DNA of 64,000 nt from Adenophora triphylla var. japonica (GCA_022495995.1 JAFEMH010001477.1:404209-468208), one strand, 5' to 3'; shown: positions 33,731 to 45,238, counted from the stretch's first letter. Made by a program: numbers and translations. The notes: a model not told the origin generated them from the letters alone.

Positions 33731-34875
33731 TAAACTTGTGCTACCACTATCCGCGAATAGTGACGAATGCCCAAGTCATTTCAAATTGTGCTATCACTAT
33801 CCGCGAATAGTGACGCATGCCTAAATCATTTCAACTTGTGCTACCATTATCCGCGAATAGTGACGAATGCCCAAGTCATTTCAAATTGTGCTACCACTAT
33901 CCGCGAATAGTGATGAATGCCCAAGTTATTTCAACTTGTGCTACCACTATCCGCGAATAGTGACGAATGCCCAAGTTATTTCAACTTGTGCTACCACTAT
34001 CCGCGAATAGTGACGAATGCCCAAGTTATTTCAAATTGTGCTACCACTATCCGCGAATAGTGACGCATGCCTAAATCATTCCAACTTGTGCTACCACTAT
34101 CCGCGAATAGTGACGAATGCCCAAGTTATTCCAACTTGTGCTACCACTATCCGCGAATAGTGACGAATGCCCAAGTTATTCCAACTTGTGCTACCACTAT
34201 CCGCGAATAGTGACGAATGCCCAAGTTATTTCAACTTGTGCTACCACTATCCGCGAATAGTGACGAATGCCCAAGTTATTTCAAATTGTGCTACCACTAT
34301 CCGCGAATAGTGACGCATGCCTAAATCATTCCAACTTGTGCTACCACTATCCGCGAATAGTGACGAATGCCCAAGTTATTCCAACTTGTGCTACCACTAT
34401 CCGCGAATAGTGACGAATGCCCAAGTTATTCCAACTTGTGCTACCACTATCCGCGAATAGTGACGAATGCCCAAGTTATTTCAACTTGTGCTACCACTAT
34501 CCGCGAATAGTGACGAATGCCCAAGTTATTTCAACTTGTGCTACCACTATCCGCGAATAGTGACGAATGCCCAAGTTATTTCAACTTGTGCTACCACTAT
34601 CCGCGAATAGTGACGAATGCCCAAGTTATTTCAACTTGTGCTACCACTATCCGCGAATAGTGACGAATGCCCAGTTATTTCAACTTGTGCTACCACTATC
34701 CGCGAATAGTGACGAATGCCCAAGTTATTTCAAATTACGCTACCACTATCCGCGAATAGTGACGCATGCCTAAGTCATTCCAACTTGTGCTACCACTATC
34801 CGCGAATAGTGAAGTATGCCCAAGTCATTTCAACTTATGCTACCTCTATCCGCGAATAGTGGCGTACGCTCAAGT
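33731..34875 (+). repeat. 50-bp satellite array (23 copies) in the 3' region of element C
   Basis: A 50-bp unit around CTACCACTATCCGCGAATAGTGACGAATGC, shown in two parts: CTACCACTATCCGCGAATAG then TGACGAATGCCCAAGTTATT. CACTAT and ATAGTG in each unit form a perfect six-base stem. Units differ by a few bases. A variant unit with GACGCATGCCTAAATCATT recurs at 33781, 34031 and 34281, giving a 250-bp (5-unit) higher-order period. One unit near 34680 lacks a base. Flanking sequence on both sides is a diverged relative of the unit. Confidence 0.95.
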
Positions 34876-35012
34876 TTCCCAACTTAAGTTACCTTTATCT
34901 CCGTCATAAAGAGATAGCGCCATAAGCTCTAGCTTCTTCGGTGACAGACCTCCGAATTGTCAAAATCCCAAGGATCCTAGACATCGTTCCTAACTATCTA
35001 GTGATGCTTGAA

Positions 35013-35310
35013 CTACGGCTGGCTTGATTCCTCCTGGATACGTAGGTAGCCTTTTATAAAAGGTCCAGCCATTCGACCACTTTGGTCACCCTGTTTCTTT
35101 GTCACTCCTCAGTGATAAAGCGCCCCCTCATAAAAGTTCAAATATTCGACCACCTGGGTCACTCCTAGCATGTCCCCAGTAGGATCAATTGCTTGACCTC
35201 CTAGGTCATTTTCTCTTCTTTTTCTCGGCAAGAGACCAGTTTCTCTTCTTCCTTCCCCAGCGGATCCTAATTCCGAACTACGGCTGGCTTGATTCCTCAG
35301 GGATACGTAG
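35013..35310 (+). ncRNA. Two CTACG/CGTAG hairpins, type II, element C copies 2 and 3
   Basis: Copy 2: CTACG 35013-35017, CGTAG 35041-35045. Copy 3: CTACG 35278-35282, CGTAG 35306-35310. Both contain GGCTTGATTCCTC and GGATACGTAGGTAGCC. Between them runs repeated CGACCACTTTGGTCAC / TTGACCTCCTAGGTCA text, itself made of short dyads. The 3' LTR starts 125 bp later after GCCGAGGGCT, the only candidate for the polypurine primer. Confidence 0.6.
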
Positions 35311-35434
35311 GTAGCCTTCCAAAAGGTTCGGCCACTCGACCGCCTTGGTCATCCAATCCGTCTCGGCATTCGCGAGATCGGATCCTTTTCTATCGACAAC
35401 CCCACTCGCCTACCAAGTGGCGTTGCCGAGGGCT

Positions 35435-37644
35435 TGTAAGTACCCAAATCACGGCTCATGCCTTGGGTTAATTTTCCGGCAATTCCGGTAATTTTTCCGG
35501 TAATTCCCGGATTTTCCTAAAGTTCGAGCAATTCCGGGCTGTTCCAAGCCTTTTAAGGGCTGAAGGAAATGCTTGGTGATTAAGAAACACGTTTTTCTTA
35601 ATCCCAAAACCCTTCTAGAAGGCCGCCACCTTGCACGTTTCTAGAAGAAGCCGGATCTCGGCTACTTATGTCGTGCGACATAACCAGCCCAGAGAAACCT
35701 TCTAGAAACACCTGCCACCTTGCATGTTTCTAGAAGAATCAGAAGTGGCTACTTATGTCGTGCGACATAACCGGCCAAGAAAAGTTCTAGAACCATGCCA
35801 CCTTGCATGTTTCTAGAAGGAAAGCGATCATGGCTTGTTATGTCGTGCGACATAACAAGCCCATGGCGACCTATAAATAGAGGCATTCACCTCTCATTTT
35901 AGACACACCTCCTCCACCCCTCGGTCCCCTCTATAGGGAATACGCTCCGAAGCCTCCTCTCTCCTCACATACCCCCAAATCACCTCAATCCTACCAAACT
36001 AATCACACACACACTTCCCACACACACACACTTCCTATACATCAAGAACTCGAGGTTCTCAAGGATCCAAGGCTGAACTCGGTCTCCTGAGGAGGACGCT
36101 AGAAGGCTCCTATATCTAACTTGATATAGGAGTTGTGGATCTTCAAGGGTAACGAGTTTCTACCCCTTTTCCACTCTCTATTTTCCTTTGAATATGAAAT
36201 CTATGTGTTACATGCATTGATAATGTAGTATTCTGATTAAAGTTGCATGCTTTAGCTTCATATTACCCAGATCCACATTTTATTTCATTACATTTCATAT
36301 AAAATCTCTGTTTTGACTTGGTTTTGCATGAACACTCAAGATGAGTGTGGATCCCTCATATCCACACCCTCTTGAAGTGTTCATTATCAATAAACATGCT
36401 CTCTGAGATTTGTTTGTGAAGTAACTTGACCATTTTGGTGCCTTGTTACCTCTGCAAATCTCAGTTGTTTAGGCTTCTGCAAAATGGCTTATTATGTCAC
36501 GCGACATAGGCAGCCTATGTCGCGCGACATACATAGCCAGTTTGCAGACTCCTTATCTTTTCAAATTTGCAATCTGATGTTTTCCTTTTCTAATGCACCA
36601 ATCTGCATTTAAACTAAAACATTTGCATACAGAGCAGCATCATTTGCATTAAAAGGATATCTTTTTCACCAAAATGACATCTTTGCTTTAATGGTGCATC
36701 CTTTGCACTCAAAAAAACCCCTTTTCACATTAAGGATGCATCTTTTGCATTTAAAACTCATTTTCATACTCAAAATGCATACTTTGCATTAAAAAATCAT
36801 TCTTTGCCATTTTCATGCATCATTTGTGCATTAAATGCTATTTTCCAACATAAAAATACATTCTTTACATAAAAATCTTTTCTTTGCACAAAAGGGCATC
36901 CCTTGCAACCAAAAGACATTCTTTACACTCCAAAAATGCCATCTTTTCACTAAAGTATCATTTTTACATGCATTTCCCCTTTTCCCCAACCTTGGAACGG
37001 ACCGGTGTAAAAGTTCTCATCTTTGCATCGTTCCTTCCATCAAAGGTTCATGATTTCTTTAGGAAAAGGATAACCTTGAACCCTATATCTCCGATTATCG
37101 CTTAAGAATGAGTATGAAGCCTCTATACGAGCTCGGACCGTCTTAAAGCGTAGGATTGATGGGCTAAGGACATTCCTTCCTAAGGAACCTCATCTTTGAC
37201 CAAAAGAGAGTCATTCTCTCGATCACGCAAGTCCCGAGGGTCCCGAGGTTAAAATGCGATGATCACAAGTCATAAGATGAGGACGGGATCATAATCCCAA
37301 ATACATAAATTCCAAGAAATCCCGAGCGACAACCAACAAATGGTTTGTACGTCCGGAAGATAACTTGGGACATTCCCCCTTTTACTCTCAAACACATGCA
37401 CACAAAGAAAGCACGCAAGCAAACACGATTAATGAAATCTCGGGAGACTTGCTCCGGCAAGGCACTTTGGGTGAACGCATGACGTTCTTCCCGAGGGGTA
37501 ACTTAACCTCCGAACCCATAAAACCTTTTTTTCAAAGTTTTGAGGTAATCAAAATGGCGTGGCGACTCCGTTTTTCAAATAACTCGGATGTCTTCAAACT
37601 CGCGTGAATTCCAATAAACAAAAAATTTGGGCACACATTCACAA
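35435..37644 (+). repeat. 3' LTR of element C
   Basis: TGTAAGTACCC start and TTCACA end. Same palindromes at 35666-35683, 35753-35770 and 35838-35855, TATAAATA at 35872-35879, palindromic pair near 36484-36537, partial primer-site copy at 37560. Differences from the 5' LTR are few and often take the form CAG versus CGA, or CTGG versus CTCGG. Confidence 0.95.
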
Positions 37645-37649
37645 CACTA

Positions 37650-38490
37650 CAGCCAATTTCGAAGTCAAGTCCTTCGTGGACGGGTTTTCCGGCTACAATC
37701 AAATCAAGATGGCCGAAGAAGACCAAGAAAAGACAGCCTTCACAACCCCTGGGGAACCTCGCTACGCAATGCCGTTCGGACTAAAGAACGCCTGGGCTAC
37801 CTACCAACGGGCGACAACCGCCCTCTTCCACGATATGATCCACAAAGAGATCGAAGTGTACGTCGATGACATGCTCATCCACTCAAAGGGATCGGATGGA
37901 CAACACCTCCACGAGACTGAGAAAATTCTTCAATCGCCTCAGAAAACACTCAATGAGGCTTAACCCTGCCAAATGCACATTTGGGGCTAGCCGAGGCAAG
38001 GTCTTAGGATACATGGTCACCGAGAGAGGCATCGAGGTTGATCCTCAAAAGATCAAGGCCATCATCGAAATGAGACTACCGCAAACTCAGACAGAGGTGA
38101 AAAGCTTCATGGGCCGCCTACGGTATATCGAGTCGCTTCGTCGGCAATTGACCTCTATGTGCGAGCCAATCTTCAAACTGATGAAGAAGAACGCCGACAT
38201 CGAATGGAACTCAGAATGCCAAGATGCCTTTGAGAAAATAAAAGCATACCTTGTGAGTCCTCCGATTCTCTGTCCTCCCCACGAGGAAAAGCCACTGTTG
38301 CTATACCTAACTGTGACCGACACCGCAGTTGGAGCCATGCTCTGTCAAGAAAAGAAGGAGTCACGAGTCGAAAATGCCATCTACTTCGTCAGTCGAAAGT
38401 TTCAAGACAGCGAACTCAATTACTCAGCCCTCGAGAAAACCTGCACAGCTCTGGTATGGGTTGTCGGGAAACTACGGCATCCCAAATGAG
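37650..38490 (+). pseudogene. Reverse transcriptase and RNase H of element B, continued after element C
   Basis: Frame resumes with FEVKSFVDGFSGYNQIKMAE, FTTPGEPRY, MPFGLKNAWATYQR and IEVYVDDMLIHSKGSDGQH (YVDD box near 37860). A single frameshift near 37915 moves it to the frame of 37866-38489 with KFFNRLRKHSMRLNPAKCTF, GKVLGYMVTERGIEVDP and KSFMGRL. RNase H follows with LLLYLTVTDTAVGAML and AIYFVSRKFQDSELNYSALE. It stops at LVWVVGKL, where about 1.3 kb present in element 3 is missing. Confidence 0.9.
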
Positions 38491-39157
38491 GTCATATCAG
38501 ACAATGGTTCACACTTCGAGGGGGAATTCGACAGACTGCTGGACGAATTCAAGACCTCATCGCCACAAATCTTCTCCCTACCGGCCACAAACAAATGGCG
38601 CCGTGGAAGCAGCAAACAAAACCCTCGAACGGATCATCCGAAAAATGACCACCCGAGGACGAGATTGGCCCGAGAAGCTGCACCTTGCACTTTGGGGCTA
38701 CCGCACATCAGTCAAAACAGCCATGAGAGAAACCCCATTCGCCCTGACATACGGGATGGAAGCAGTCCTTCCCATTGAAATGGAAATTCCCTCACTTCGA
38801 GTGCTGCTGGAAAATGACGTCAACGAAGTTGAATGGCTCCGAAGCCGACATGACGAATTGGCTCTGCTAGACGAGCGACGACTAAAGGCCATGGAACACG
38901 TCCGAGCCTATCAAAGCAGGATGGCTAGAGCTTTCGACAAGAAAGTCAAATCCCGAGACATCAGGGAAGGCGACCTTGTACTCAAAGAAAAGCCTCCCAC
39001 TCGAACCAACCCACTGGGAAAATGGGAACCCACTTGGATCGGCCCTTTCGTGGTTCAAAAGATCTTCTCCGGAGGTGCCATGAAGCTGACGGACCTAGAC
39101 GGCAATCCCTTCATGAATCCAGTCAACGGAAGCAAACTTCGCAGATACTTCGCCTAA
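38470..39157 (+). pseudogene. Integrase C-terminal two thirds of element B
   Basis: Directly after the RNase H text the sequence becomes GIPNEVISDNGSHFEGEFDR, so the aRH, the integrase zinc finger and the first catalytic Asp (WGIDVIG) are gone. The join lies in CTACGGCATCCCAA, shared by chance between the two sides. After a frameshift near 38550 the frame runs open to TAA at 39157 with RPQTNGAVEAANKTLERIIR (catalytic Glu), FALTYGMEAVLPIE and GDLVLKEKPP, GPFVVQKIFSGGAM. Cannot integrate on its own. Confidence 0.9.
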
Positions 39158-39201
39158 AGAAGAACAACTGTGCATCTCTTGGCACTCCATGTAGTGTCGA
39201 A

Positions 39202-39239
39202 CTACGCAGACCTGAGCCCTCTAGTCCGGGGGAACGTAG
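39202..39239 (+). ncRNA. CTACG/CGTAG hairpin, type I, element B
   Basis: CTACG 39202-39206, CGTAG 39235-39239, inner CCC (39217) with GGG (39229). It lies 45 bp after the integrase stop. A reduced GTGC..GGCAC pair at 39169-39185 may be the remains of the other structured element. Confidence 0.6.
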
Positions 39240-39289
39240 GCAACCTTAATTGGTCCGGTCTAAAAATACACAAAAAGTCAAAAGTTTGA

Positions 39290-39930
39290 ATGTCAATCAA
39301 GACCTCCATCAAGCTACGCACTTTTCAAGAACACGCCCCAACAGTCACCTTGACCAAGTCAAACGACGGCGGCAACATCAAAGGACATCCGAGGGTCACT
39401 CAGCATCAAACGACTGACTCATGTCTGCTTCCAAGCCAGGGGCTTGTCTTTGCCTTCACGCGCTTCAAAAAAAAAAAGAGAGCTCGAGCAAGGGCTCACA
39501 AAAAAAAAACAAAAAATAAAAGAAGCTCAAGCAAAAGCTGCAAAAAAGAGGTCAAGAGCCCGACGCCAACAAGAGGCAAGGAAGCTGCGAAAAAGACCGT
39601 CAAAACGACTTGTCAGGAGATCATTCAACCTCTCAGCCAAGCACAAAGCCTCAGCAAAGGGGGATTGCCGTCATGGCCCAGACTGCTTCAATCCGCAAAC
39701 GCAACAGAAAAGTCCAAGGACGGACGCCGACAAGGTGCACAAAAGAAACAAAGGCAAACAAAAGATCTTGCGTCTCGACAAAGCTTTAAAAGTAAATCAC
39801 AAATCACTAACGGTTACAACATTTCTTGATGAGTTCAAGCACGGTCTACTCTCAAGTTCACAACATGCTAAAAGACAGCTTAATACATTTAACAAATAAT
39901 GTGTTTGCAAATGCAATGAATGGATACCTA
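39290..39930. other. Spacer between integrase and antisense gene in element B
   Basis: A-rich runs (39466-39530) with repeated AAGCTCAAGCAAAAGC text. Two overlapping plus-strand frames rich in Lys and Arg come from this simple sequence and are not taken as genes. GATGAGTTCAAGCACGG (39829) is shared with elements 1 (14512) and 3 (55353) and lies just beyond the antisense stop in each. Confidence 0.6.
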
Positions 39931-39935
39931 GGAGG

Positions 39936-41455
39936 TCATTCCGCGCCGTCTGCGCTTGTCCCCTCGCCATTCTTTCCTTTCTTCCCTCGTCCCCGGCGAG
40001 TCTTCTTTCGCTCTACGTGAACCAACTCTGCGTCTCTCAGTCCGAGATCAGGAGTCCTCCTAGTCGTGTCAAACAAACAAGTCGCTCTCAGAGCATCGTT
40101 CACCCGTGCCTCGGCTCGGATCTCCTCCCTACGAGTCTGCAAAAAGAGGACCTCTCCCTGTCAGTCGGTCAACTCTAGTCTCGTAGTCAAACAAAGTGTC
40201 TCCCGTCACATCCAAAGGGACAGACCAGGCTTCGGCACTCCTAAGGCAATAGCTACTACGGCAACCGGGTCCCAGAATCGCTACACGCCTGCTCTCCAAG
40301 ACCACTTGGGACTGCCCAACACGCCGCTCATACCGGGCCAGTGTACCGAGTCGTCAATACGACCCTCCCCGACGTCTAAGGAGTACCACAGAGGGAAAGC
40401 GGAATACTTCCATACCTCGTAAAATACAAGAAGGCACCTGAAGCCGCCATACAAAGAGGAACTACCTCCGCAGTAGCAAGGTCATCCCGGCCAACAAAGG
40501 CTCCCCGCTTCATCCCAAACCGCCGGAAACAAGCGACGGAATATAGAAGGAAGACCAAGACAAATCTGAACTCGACGACGTAGGACCCTTCCTGCAAGAC
40601 CCTCCTAGTCTCAATCCTCCAGCCGAGGAACCCACCGGCGGATCGATGCGTACTCAAGCCGTGCCATCCATCTCTCCCAGGCGGACTGATCCATATCCAA
40701 CACAAGAGGTCGCTGAGCAAATGACCACAGACTAAACGACGTCGGAGCCTCGGGCATGGCCTGAAGTCTCTCTCGCAGCCACAAGGTGAGCAAAGCGGGG
40801 CTTCCCCCTCTCATGAAATGATCCCCAGTCGCCAGACGGTCGATACCATGAAGAGTCTCCCCCAGCACCAACGGGACAATATCCTCTCCAGCTCTGCAGT
40901 GCCCTACCACATCTAGCAAAGCGCCATCGCAAATGCCAAGGGAGCTGACCAGGAAAAGCGTCGCCATCACGCACAAGGCAAATGCATCCCAAGAGACATC
41001 ACTCTCATCATCAACCATGAACCGCTCCGGCAGCTCAGAAATGTCAATATGACCCGAATCAAGGATCATGCCCTGCACTTCTTCCAACGAAGTACGAAGA
41101 AAGCCTGCAAGCTTCACGCTCACCGCAGCACCACCAATCAAAGGAAGCGAGATGTCCTCCACCTCCGGTCCCCCATCAAAGCCCGAAAATCCTCAAAAGT
41201 GGGCACCATTTCATTGTAGGAGAAGCAATACACATGCCTCCTAACATCCCAGGACTTCGCGGCAGCCCGCAACAAATCCCAATCAGGAACCAACTCCTTA
41301 AAAGACCAAATCGAGCAAAGACGAAACCTTACCTCGAAAGCCCATCTCTGATGCCTCATACGGCGCCGCATCCACGTTTTCAGCTGCTCAAGGAAGTGTG
41401 CTTGCCTCTCCTGTGAAAGCCTCGGCAAAATTCTAGGAACGTACGAAGAATCCAT
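39936..41455 (-). pseudogene. Antisense DUF7745-like gene of element B
   Basis: True ATG at 41455-41453 (MDSSYVPRILPRLSQERQAH). Then WSFKELVPDWDLLRAAAKSW, YNEMVPTFEDFRAL, a one-base loss in a G run near 41160 shifting to a frame with SLPLIGGAAVSVKLAG, FALCVMATLFLVSSLG, IVPLVLGETLHGIDRL and GGSPALLTLWLRERL. Near 40600 and 40400 further shifts; the last part (39936-40142) ends in TRRGRGKKGKNGEGTS, a basic tail as in elements 1 and 3. Order and motifs (LTPT/VPTFED near the N-terminus, the -LLxETxxxxD- then G--LLxxWL- part) resemble DUF7745. No metal site or enzyme motif is visible. It overlaps no sense gene: it converges on integrase. Confidence 0.75.
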
Positions 41456-41545
41456 GGCAAAAATGGAGGTTCCTAGAGAAAATGGGGAAGAAAGCTCGAA
41501 AATGGCTGCAAATGGGGAAATGGGGAAGAACCAGACACTGGAAAG

Positions 41546-41590
41546 CATTTATCTCCTTCCCAAAAGCAAGGTTGGTCCGTACGGACCTCC
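41546..41590 (-). promoter_or_regulatory. Antisense promoter of the DUF7745-like gene in element B
   Basis: GGTCCGTACGGACC at 41574-41587, the exact LTR palindrome of this element, followed on the plus strand by TCCTTGCA as in the LTR. On the minus strand GATAAATG at 41554-41547 is a TATA-like box 20 bp away, and the ATG is 92 bp further. Confidence 0.65.
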
Positions 41591-41927
41591 TTGCAACCAG
41601 AACCCATTTCCCCAGCAAACAGTACAACAACCACTGTTCTCAGCAGGACCTTGCTCTAAATTGCCCAAACACTGGCCAAAGCCATTTCAGGCAAACATAC
41701 ACTACCCACAAACGCACTCTCAGCTCACGTGGCATGCAAAAAAAAAATATAATAATAGCAACAATTTCTAGGACAAATCCCGGAATCACAAAAACGACAT
41801 TACATCTTAAAATAAAATGCTGTTTGCCATGCAAATACAAGTGTTTTATTACAGGTACCCATAAATGTCTGTTGCTAAAAAAAAAAAAAAAGAGAGAAGA
41901 TATGAAAAGAGGGAAAGCAAATGAATA

Positions 41928-44860
41928 CTAATCAGACTCCTCAGCATCATCATCCTCGCCAAGGTCCTCCAGAGAGAAGTCGGGCATCCCGGTGAACTCG
42001 CCCGTCACGTCCTCGTCATCAGAGTACCGAGCCCCCTCCGGAGGCTGGTACTCAAAGTACTCAGAAGGATCAAATCCGGCGAAAGGATCAAAGATAGAAG
42101 GCTCTGACGATCCCTCACCCTGTGCATCCTGCTGAGGGAAGAACTGGTAAAGGGTCTGCGGCCTCGGCGCTCCCGAAGACGTCTTGGCATCCATGCTATG
42201 CCGCCCCCGCGAAGGTCCCTCCTGTTGTGGCTCCGGCTCGGCTCTCAGTGGAGGAACATCTACAGAATTCCTCGAAGGCATCGGATCGTACGCCGGCACC
42301 CGCCGCGAAGACCGGCAAGACAGCTTCGACGCCATCTTCTTCGCGAAAGACCGCATCGCCACGTAAGGGCGGGTCAGCATGTCAAAAGCCCTCCCCGGGA
42401 CCTGCACAAGCAAGCAGCCAAAGAAACGCTCATCAATACAGTCATACTCAACAACAAAAAAGAGAAAAATACAAAAAAGATGCCAAGATGGAAAAGAGTA
42501 AGCACACTCACCGGTCTATCAGGATCGACGCGGTAGAGGCGACAGTGAGCCTGCTCGGGGACGGCATGTACACCCTCCTCCTCGAGGAATCCCCACGAAC
42601 ATACGTAAAGTCCGGCCCAGGCACCGGAACCTCTGGGGGACCCTGCGGACCAGCCTCCTCTCCCTCGCCAACACCTGTGGCGTCCTCAACTTCCTCCTCA
42701 CGAAGGCCCCATACTCCTCTCCATACAAAATAAACTCCTCGGCACCCACACCGCCAAGGTACCTCTAAAAATCCAGCACATCCATGTCCCGGGAATCAAG
42801 CATCCCAAAAGGAGGGTCCCTCGGAGCCACGGGAAGCAAACACAGGCCATCTTTGCCGCGTAAGACCCGCTCCCCCAGGTACATGACGTCGCAAGTCAGG
42901 CCCCACAGCATCTTCCGCTGCGCTGTCACCACCGGAGCCCCCTCAAACTCATCAGCCTCATACCGAGCCCACGGGAACAAAATAAACCCCTCCGAGCTAC
43001 CTCTCTCCAGACGCTCCTGTACATCCCCGTAGGCGATGGTGAGCTTCCCCCTGCTGCTCCTCCTCTTCCTCGCCGAACGAGCCCAGCCTAACATCGCAGG
43101 ATACGCAGCTACAGCCCCAGGATCTCTATCCCACGGGAAGCACTGAAAAATCTCGTAGAACCACACCTGTGACAAAAACAGAAAAGGCTCAGTGCAAAAG
43201 AAAACGGAGAAACGACAAGTTGCTAAATCAAAACCAGCAATAAACTCATACCTCCAAAGCAAAGTCAAGACAGGCCAAGGAATCAAGCCACACTCCCCTG
43301 CTAAACCGGTCCAAAGAAAAGTAGAGCTCGGCCAAGCCCGCCTCGCCCCAAGCAATGTCACAAACTCTATCCCGGATCAATCAAGCTCTCCAACGAGCAA
43401 AAGGAGCCGTTAGCCGCGTGGTTCGAGAACAAAGTCTCGGAAAGTGCAAACCACAAAAGGAGCGCGCCGCTGCTCCGCCGTCACCTGGCCGGTACCCCGA
43501 ACATAGGCCCCAATGCTGGCCGTAATCCTCAGCTCCACATCGCTATATAACATCCCCAGACCCCTGCGAGGACGAGGCTCAAAGCCCAGCAGCTCGGTCA
43601 ACACATCATCAGCAATCATATCTCGCCACCGCACCGGCCCTCCTTTGAAGGAAAGCCCGGTAGGCGTCACTGTCACCTCTCCCCAGCTCAGATGGAAGGT
43701 GTGGGTGGTATCCCACCAATACTCAGAAAGGCCAAGGAAGACACTCTTGTTCTTCCTCGTGTCAGAAACCCCGACCAGGTTCTCTACGAACACACCTAAG
43801 CCAGAAGCATAGACCAGCCTCCTGGGACTCGGCCTACCATCCACAGAAATATCCGGCATCCGCTGCCACAACTCAACAACAGCCTCGAGCGATCCCCGAG
43901 TCTTCATCCTCTTGGCCTTCCCAGCCATGAGCCCCTCATCCTGCAGGTAAACACAGCAAAGGTACGTCATTCGCAGTACTTAATGCAAAAGAAAATCAAA
44001 ACATACATATCCCGTCACGAATACGGCACACATTGCACATACTTTTCACATATAACCCGTCACAAAACACGGCACATATTGCACATAATTTTCACATGCA
44101 ATTCTCACATATATCTCGTCACGAAACACTGCACATATTGCACATACTTTTTACATGCAACTCAAAACAATGACATGCATTATACATAATTTTTTCCATG
44201 CAGTCCGTCACAAAACACGGCACACACTGTACAGATTTTCTCAACAGAGGGATCAAGCACTACACGACACATTTTCAAAATAAACCGTCACGAAACACGG
44301 CACGTATTGCACATATTTTCCCCACAAAGTCCGTCACCCAAGAACACGGCACACACTGCATAACACATTTTCAAAAATCCGTCCCTACACGGCACACACT
44401 TTCAGACAAAACCCGTCACAAAATACGGCACATGTCACATTTTTTCACAAAATTTGTCACTACACGACAAACTTTTCTCATAATGTACATACATAAATAG
44501 CATTAGGTACAAAACACCAAAGCATGCATTTCATTAGAGAGGCACTTTATTTTCACAAATAAAAGCTAATCTACACATTTCTGCACAAAATACACATACC
44601 CACAATTTTTACATGTCCATTTTTAACAATTCATCAAGAATTTCACAAAAGGCATAAAAAAATAACAAAAATTCAAAAATGCGAAAAACTAAAACCTAGT
44701 TCTAGCATTCAAAAAATTCGAGCAGGGAATCAAAACGGAACGGATTTCTTACCTCCCCGACGTTCCTAGAACGACGATTGTGCACCTCCGGATTTGGATA
44801 CAAGACATCCGGATTCTTTGAAGATGGAACAAACGAGATCCAATTTCTTTGGAGCTCCAT
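41928..44860 (-). pseudogene. Antisense PMD gene of element B, four exons
   Basis: Exon 1: about 44860-44753, ATG start MELQRNWISFVPSSKNPD, donor GAG|GTAAGAA. Exon 2: 43940-43252, acceptor TTTACCTGCAG; encodes MAGKAKRMKTRG, LVYASGLGVFVENL, EYWWDTTHTFHLSWGEVTVT, after a frameshift WGEAGLAELY, ending before GTATGA. Exon 3: 43166-42512, acceptor GTCACAG; encodes VWFYEIFQCFPWDRDP, PWARYEADEFEG, MYLGERVL, one amber codon near 42765 and a frameshift. Exon 4: 42401-41928, acceptor GTGCAG; ends in an acidic tail (EDLGEDDDAEESD). Introns 1-2 and 2-3 are phase 0. The TTHTFHLSWGE and VW-YE-F segments are PMD marks. A gene of this kind may act on chromatin; role here unknown. Confidence 0.75.
43985..44480. 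repeat. Degenerate CGTCAC...ACGGCACA repeat in intron 1 of the antisense PMD gene
   Basis: About nine loose copies of CCGTCACGAAACACGGCACA with spacers ATTGCACATA(C/A)TTTTCACAT, irregular at 35-60 bp. It lies wholly between exons 1 and 2. Plus-strand frames across it are repeat artefacts. 44500-44750 is AT-rich with nothing to report. Confidence 0.7.
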
Positions 44861-45036
44861 CCGTTGCTCGACCACTTCTTGACTGGGTTGTCAACGATTC
44901 CTTCGAGATCCTTCCGCCATTGCAAGCGATTCAAGCGAAAAATGGAAGATTTTGGTTAACAATGGAGGTTTCTTCCTCTCTCTCTCTCTCGGCTGGTTCG
45001 TGAAACTGGGAATGGGAAATGAAGGGGATGCCTCGG

Positions 45037-45125
45037 CTTTTTAACCCGGTCAAAACCTGGGAACTGTAAAAAACCAACATGGTCCGTACGGACCTCTTTG
45101 CATCCCAGGTTGGTCCGTACGGACC
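45037..45125 (-). promoter_or_regulatory. Antisense promoter of the PMD gene in element B
   Basis: GGTCCGTACGGACC at 45081-45094 and 45112-45125, followed on the plus strand by TCTTTGCA and TTCTTGCA. A minus-strand TATA-like GTTAAAAAG lies at 45045-45037, and the exon 1 ATG is at 44860. The segment is duplicated at 47185-47276 on the other side of the solo-LTR-like insert. Confidence 0.65.
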
Positions 45126-45238
45126 TTCTTGCAAGGGAGGGCCAAATTACTTTCCTGCCCTTATAATCTTTGCCCCTGGCTGTCCTAAGGCCTTTTTCAG
45201 CAAATCCAAGTGCAGAATGGTCCCTAACCCTTCAATTC

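Larger units (their letters stand above)
21502..37644 (+). mobile_element. Element C: non-autonomous Tat-type LTR retrotransposon (16.1 kb)
   Basis: Two 2.2-kb LTRs, a 5-bp target duplication, a tRNA-Arg primer site, leader blocks shared with the other elements, gag remnants, but no protease, RT, RNase H or integrase. In the 3' half it carries a decayed antisense PMD gene, hairpins and a 50-bp satellite array. It sits inside the RT of element B, so it is younger than B. Its movement must have used proteins from a related autonomous element. Confidence 0.95.

Noticed and set aside
33731..34875. Regularly spaced repeats that look like a CRISPR array
   Set aside because: There are no unique spacers: the whole 50-bp unit repeats. 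No cas genes, and the setting is a plant retrotransposon.
39444..39899. Lys/Arg-rich 151-residue frame after integrase of element B
   Set aside because: Comes from A-rich simple sequence; no counterpart in the other elements.
43983..44500. Plus-strand frames with repeated His/Thr peptides
   Set aside because: They translate the intron repeat of the antisense gene and have no other support.
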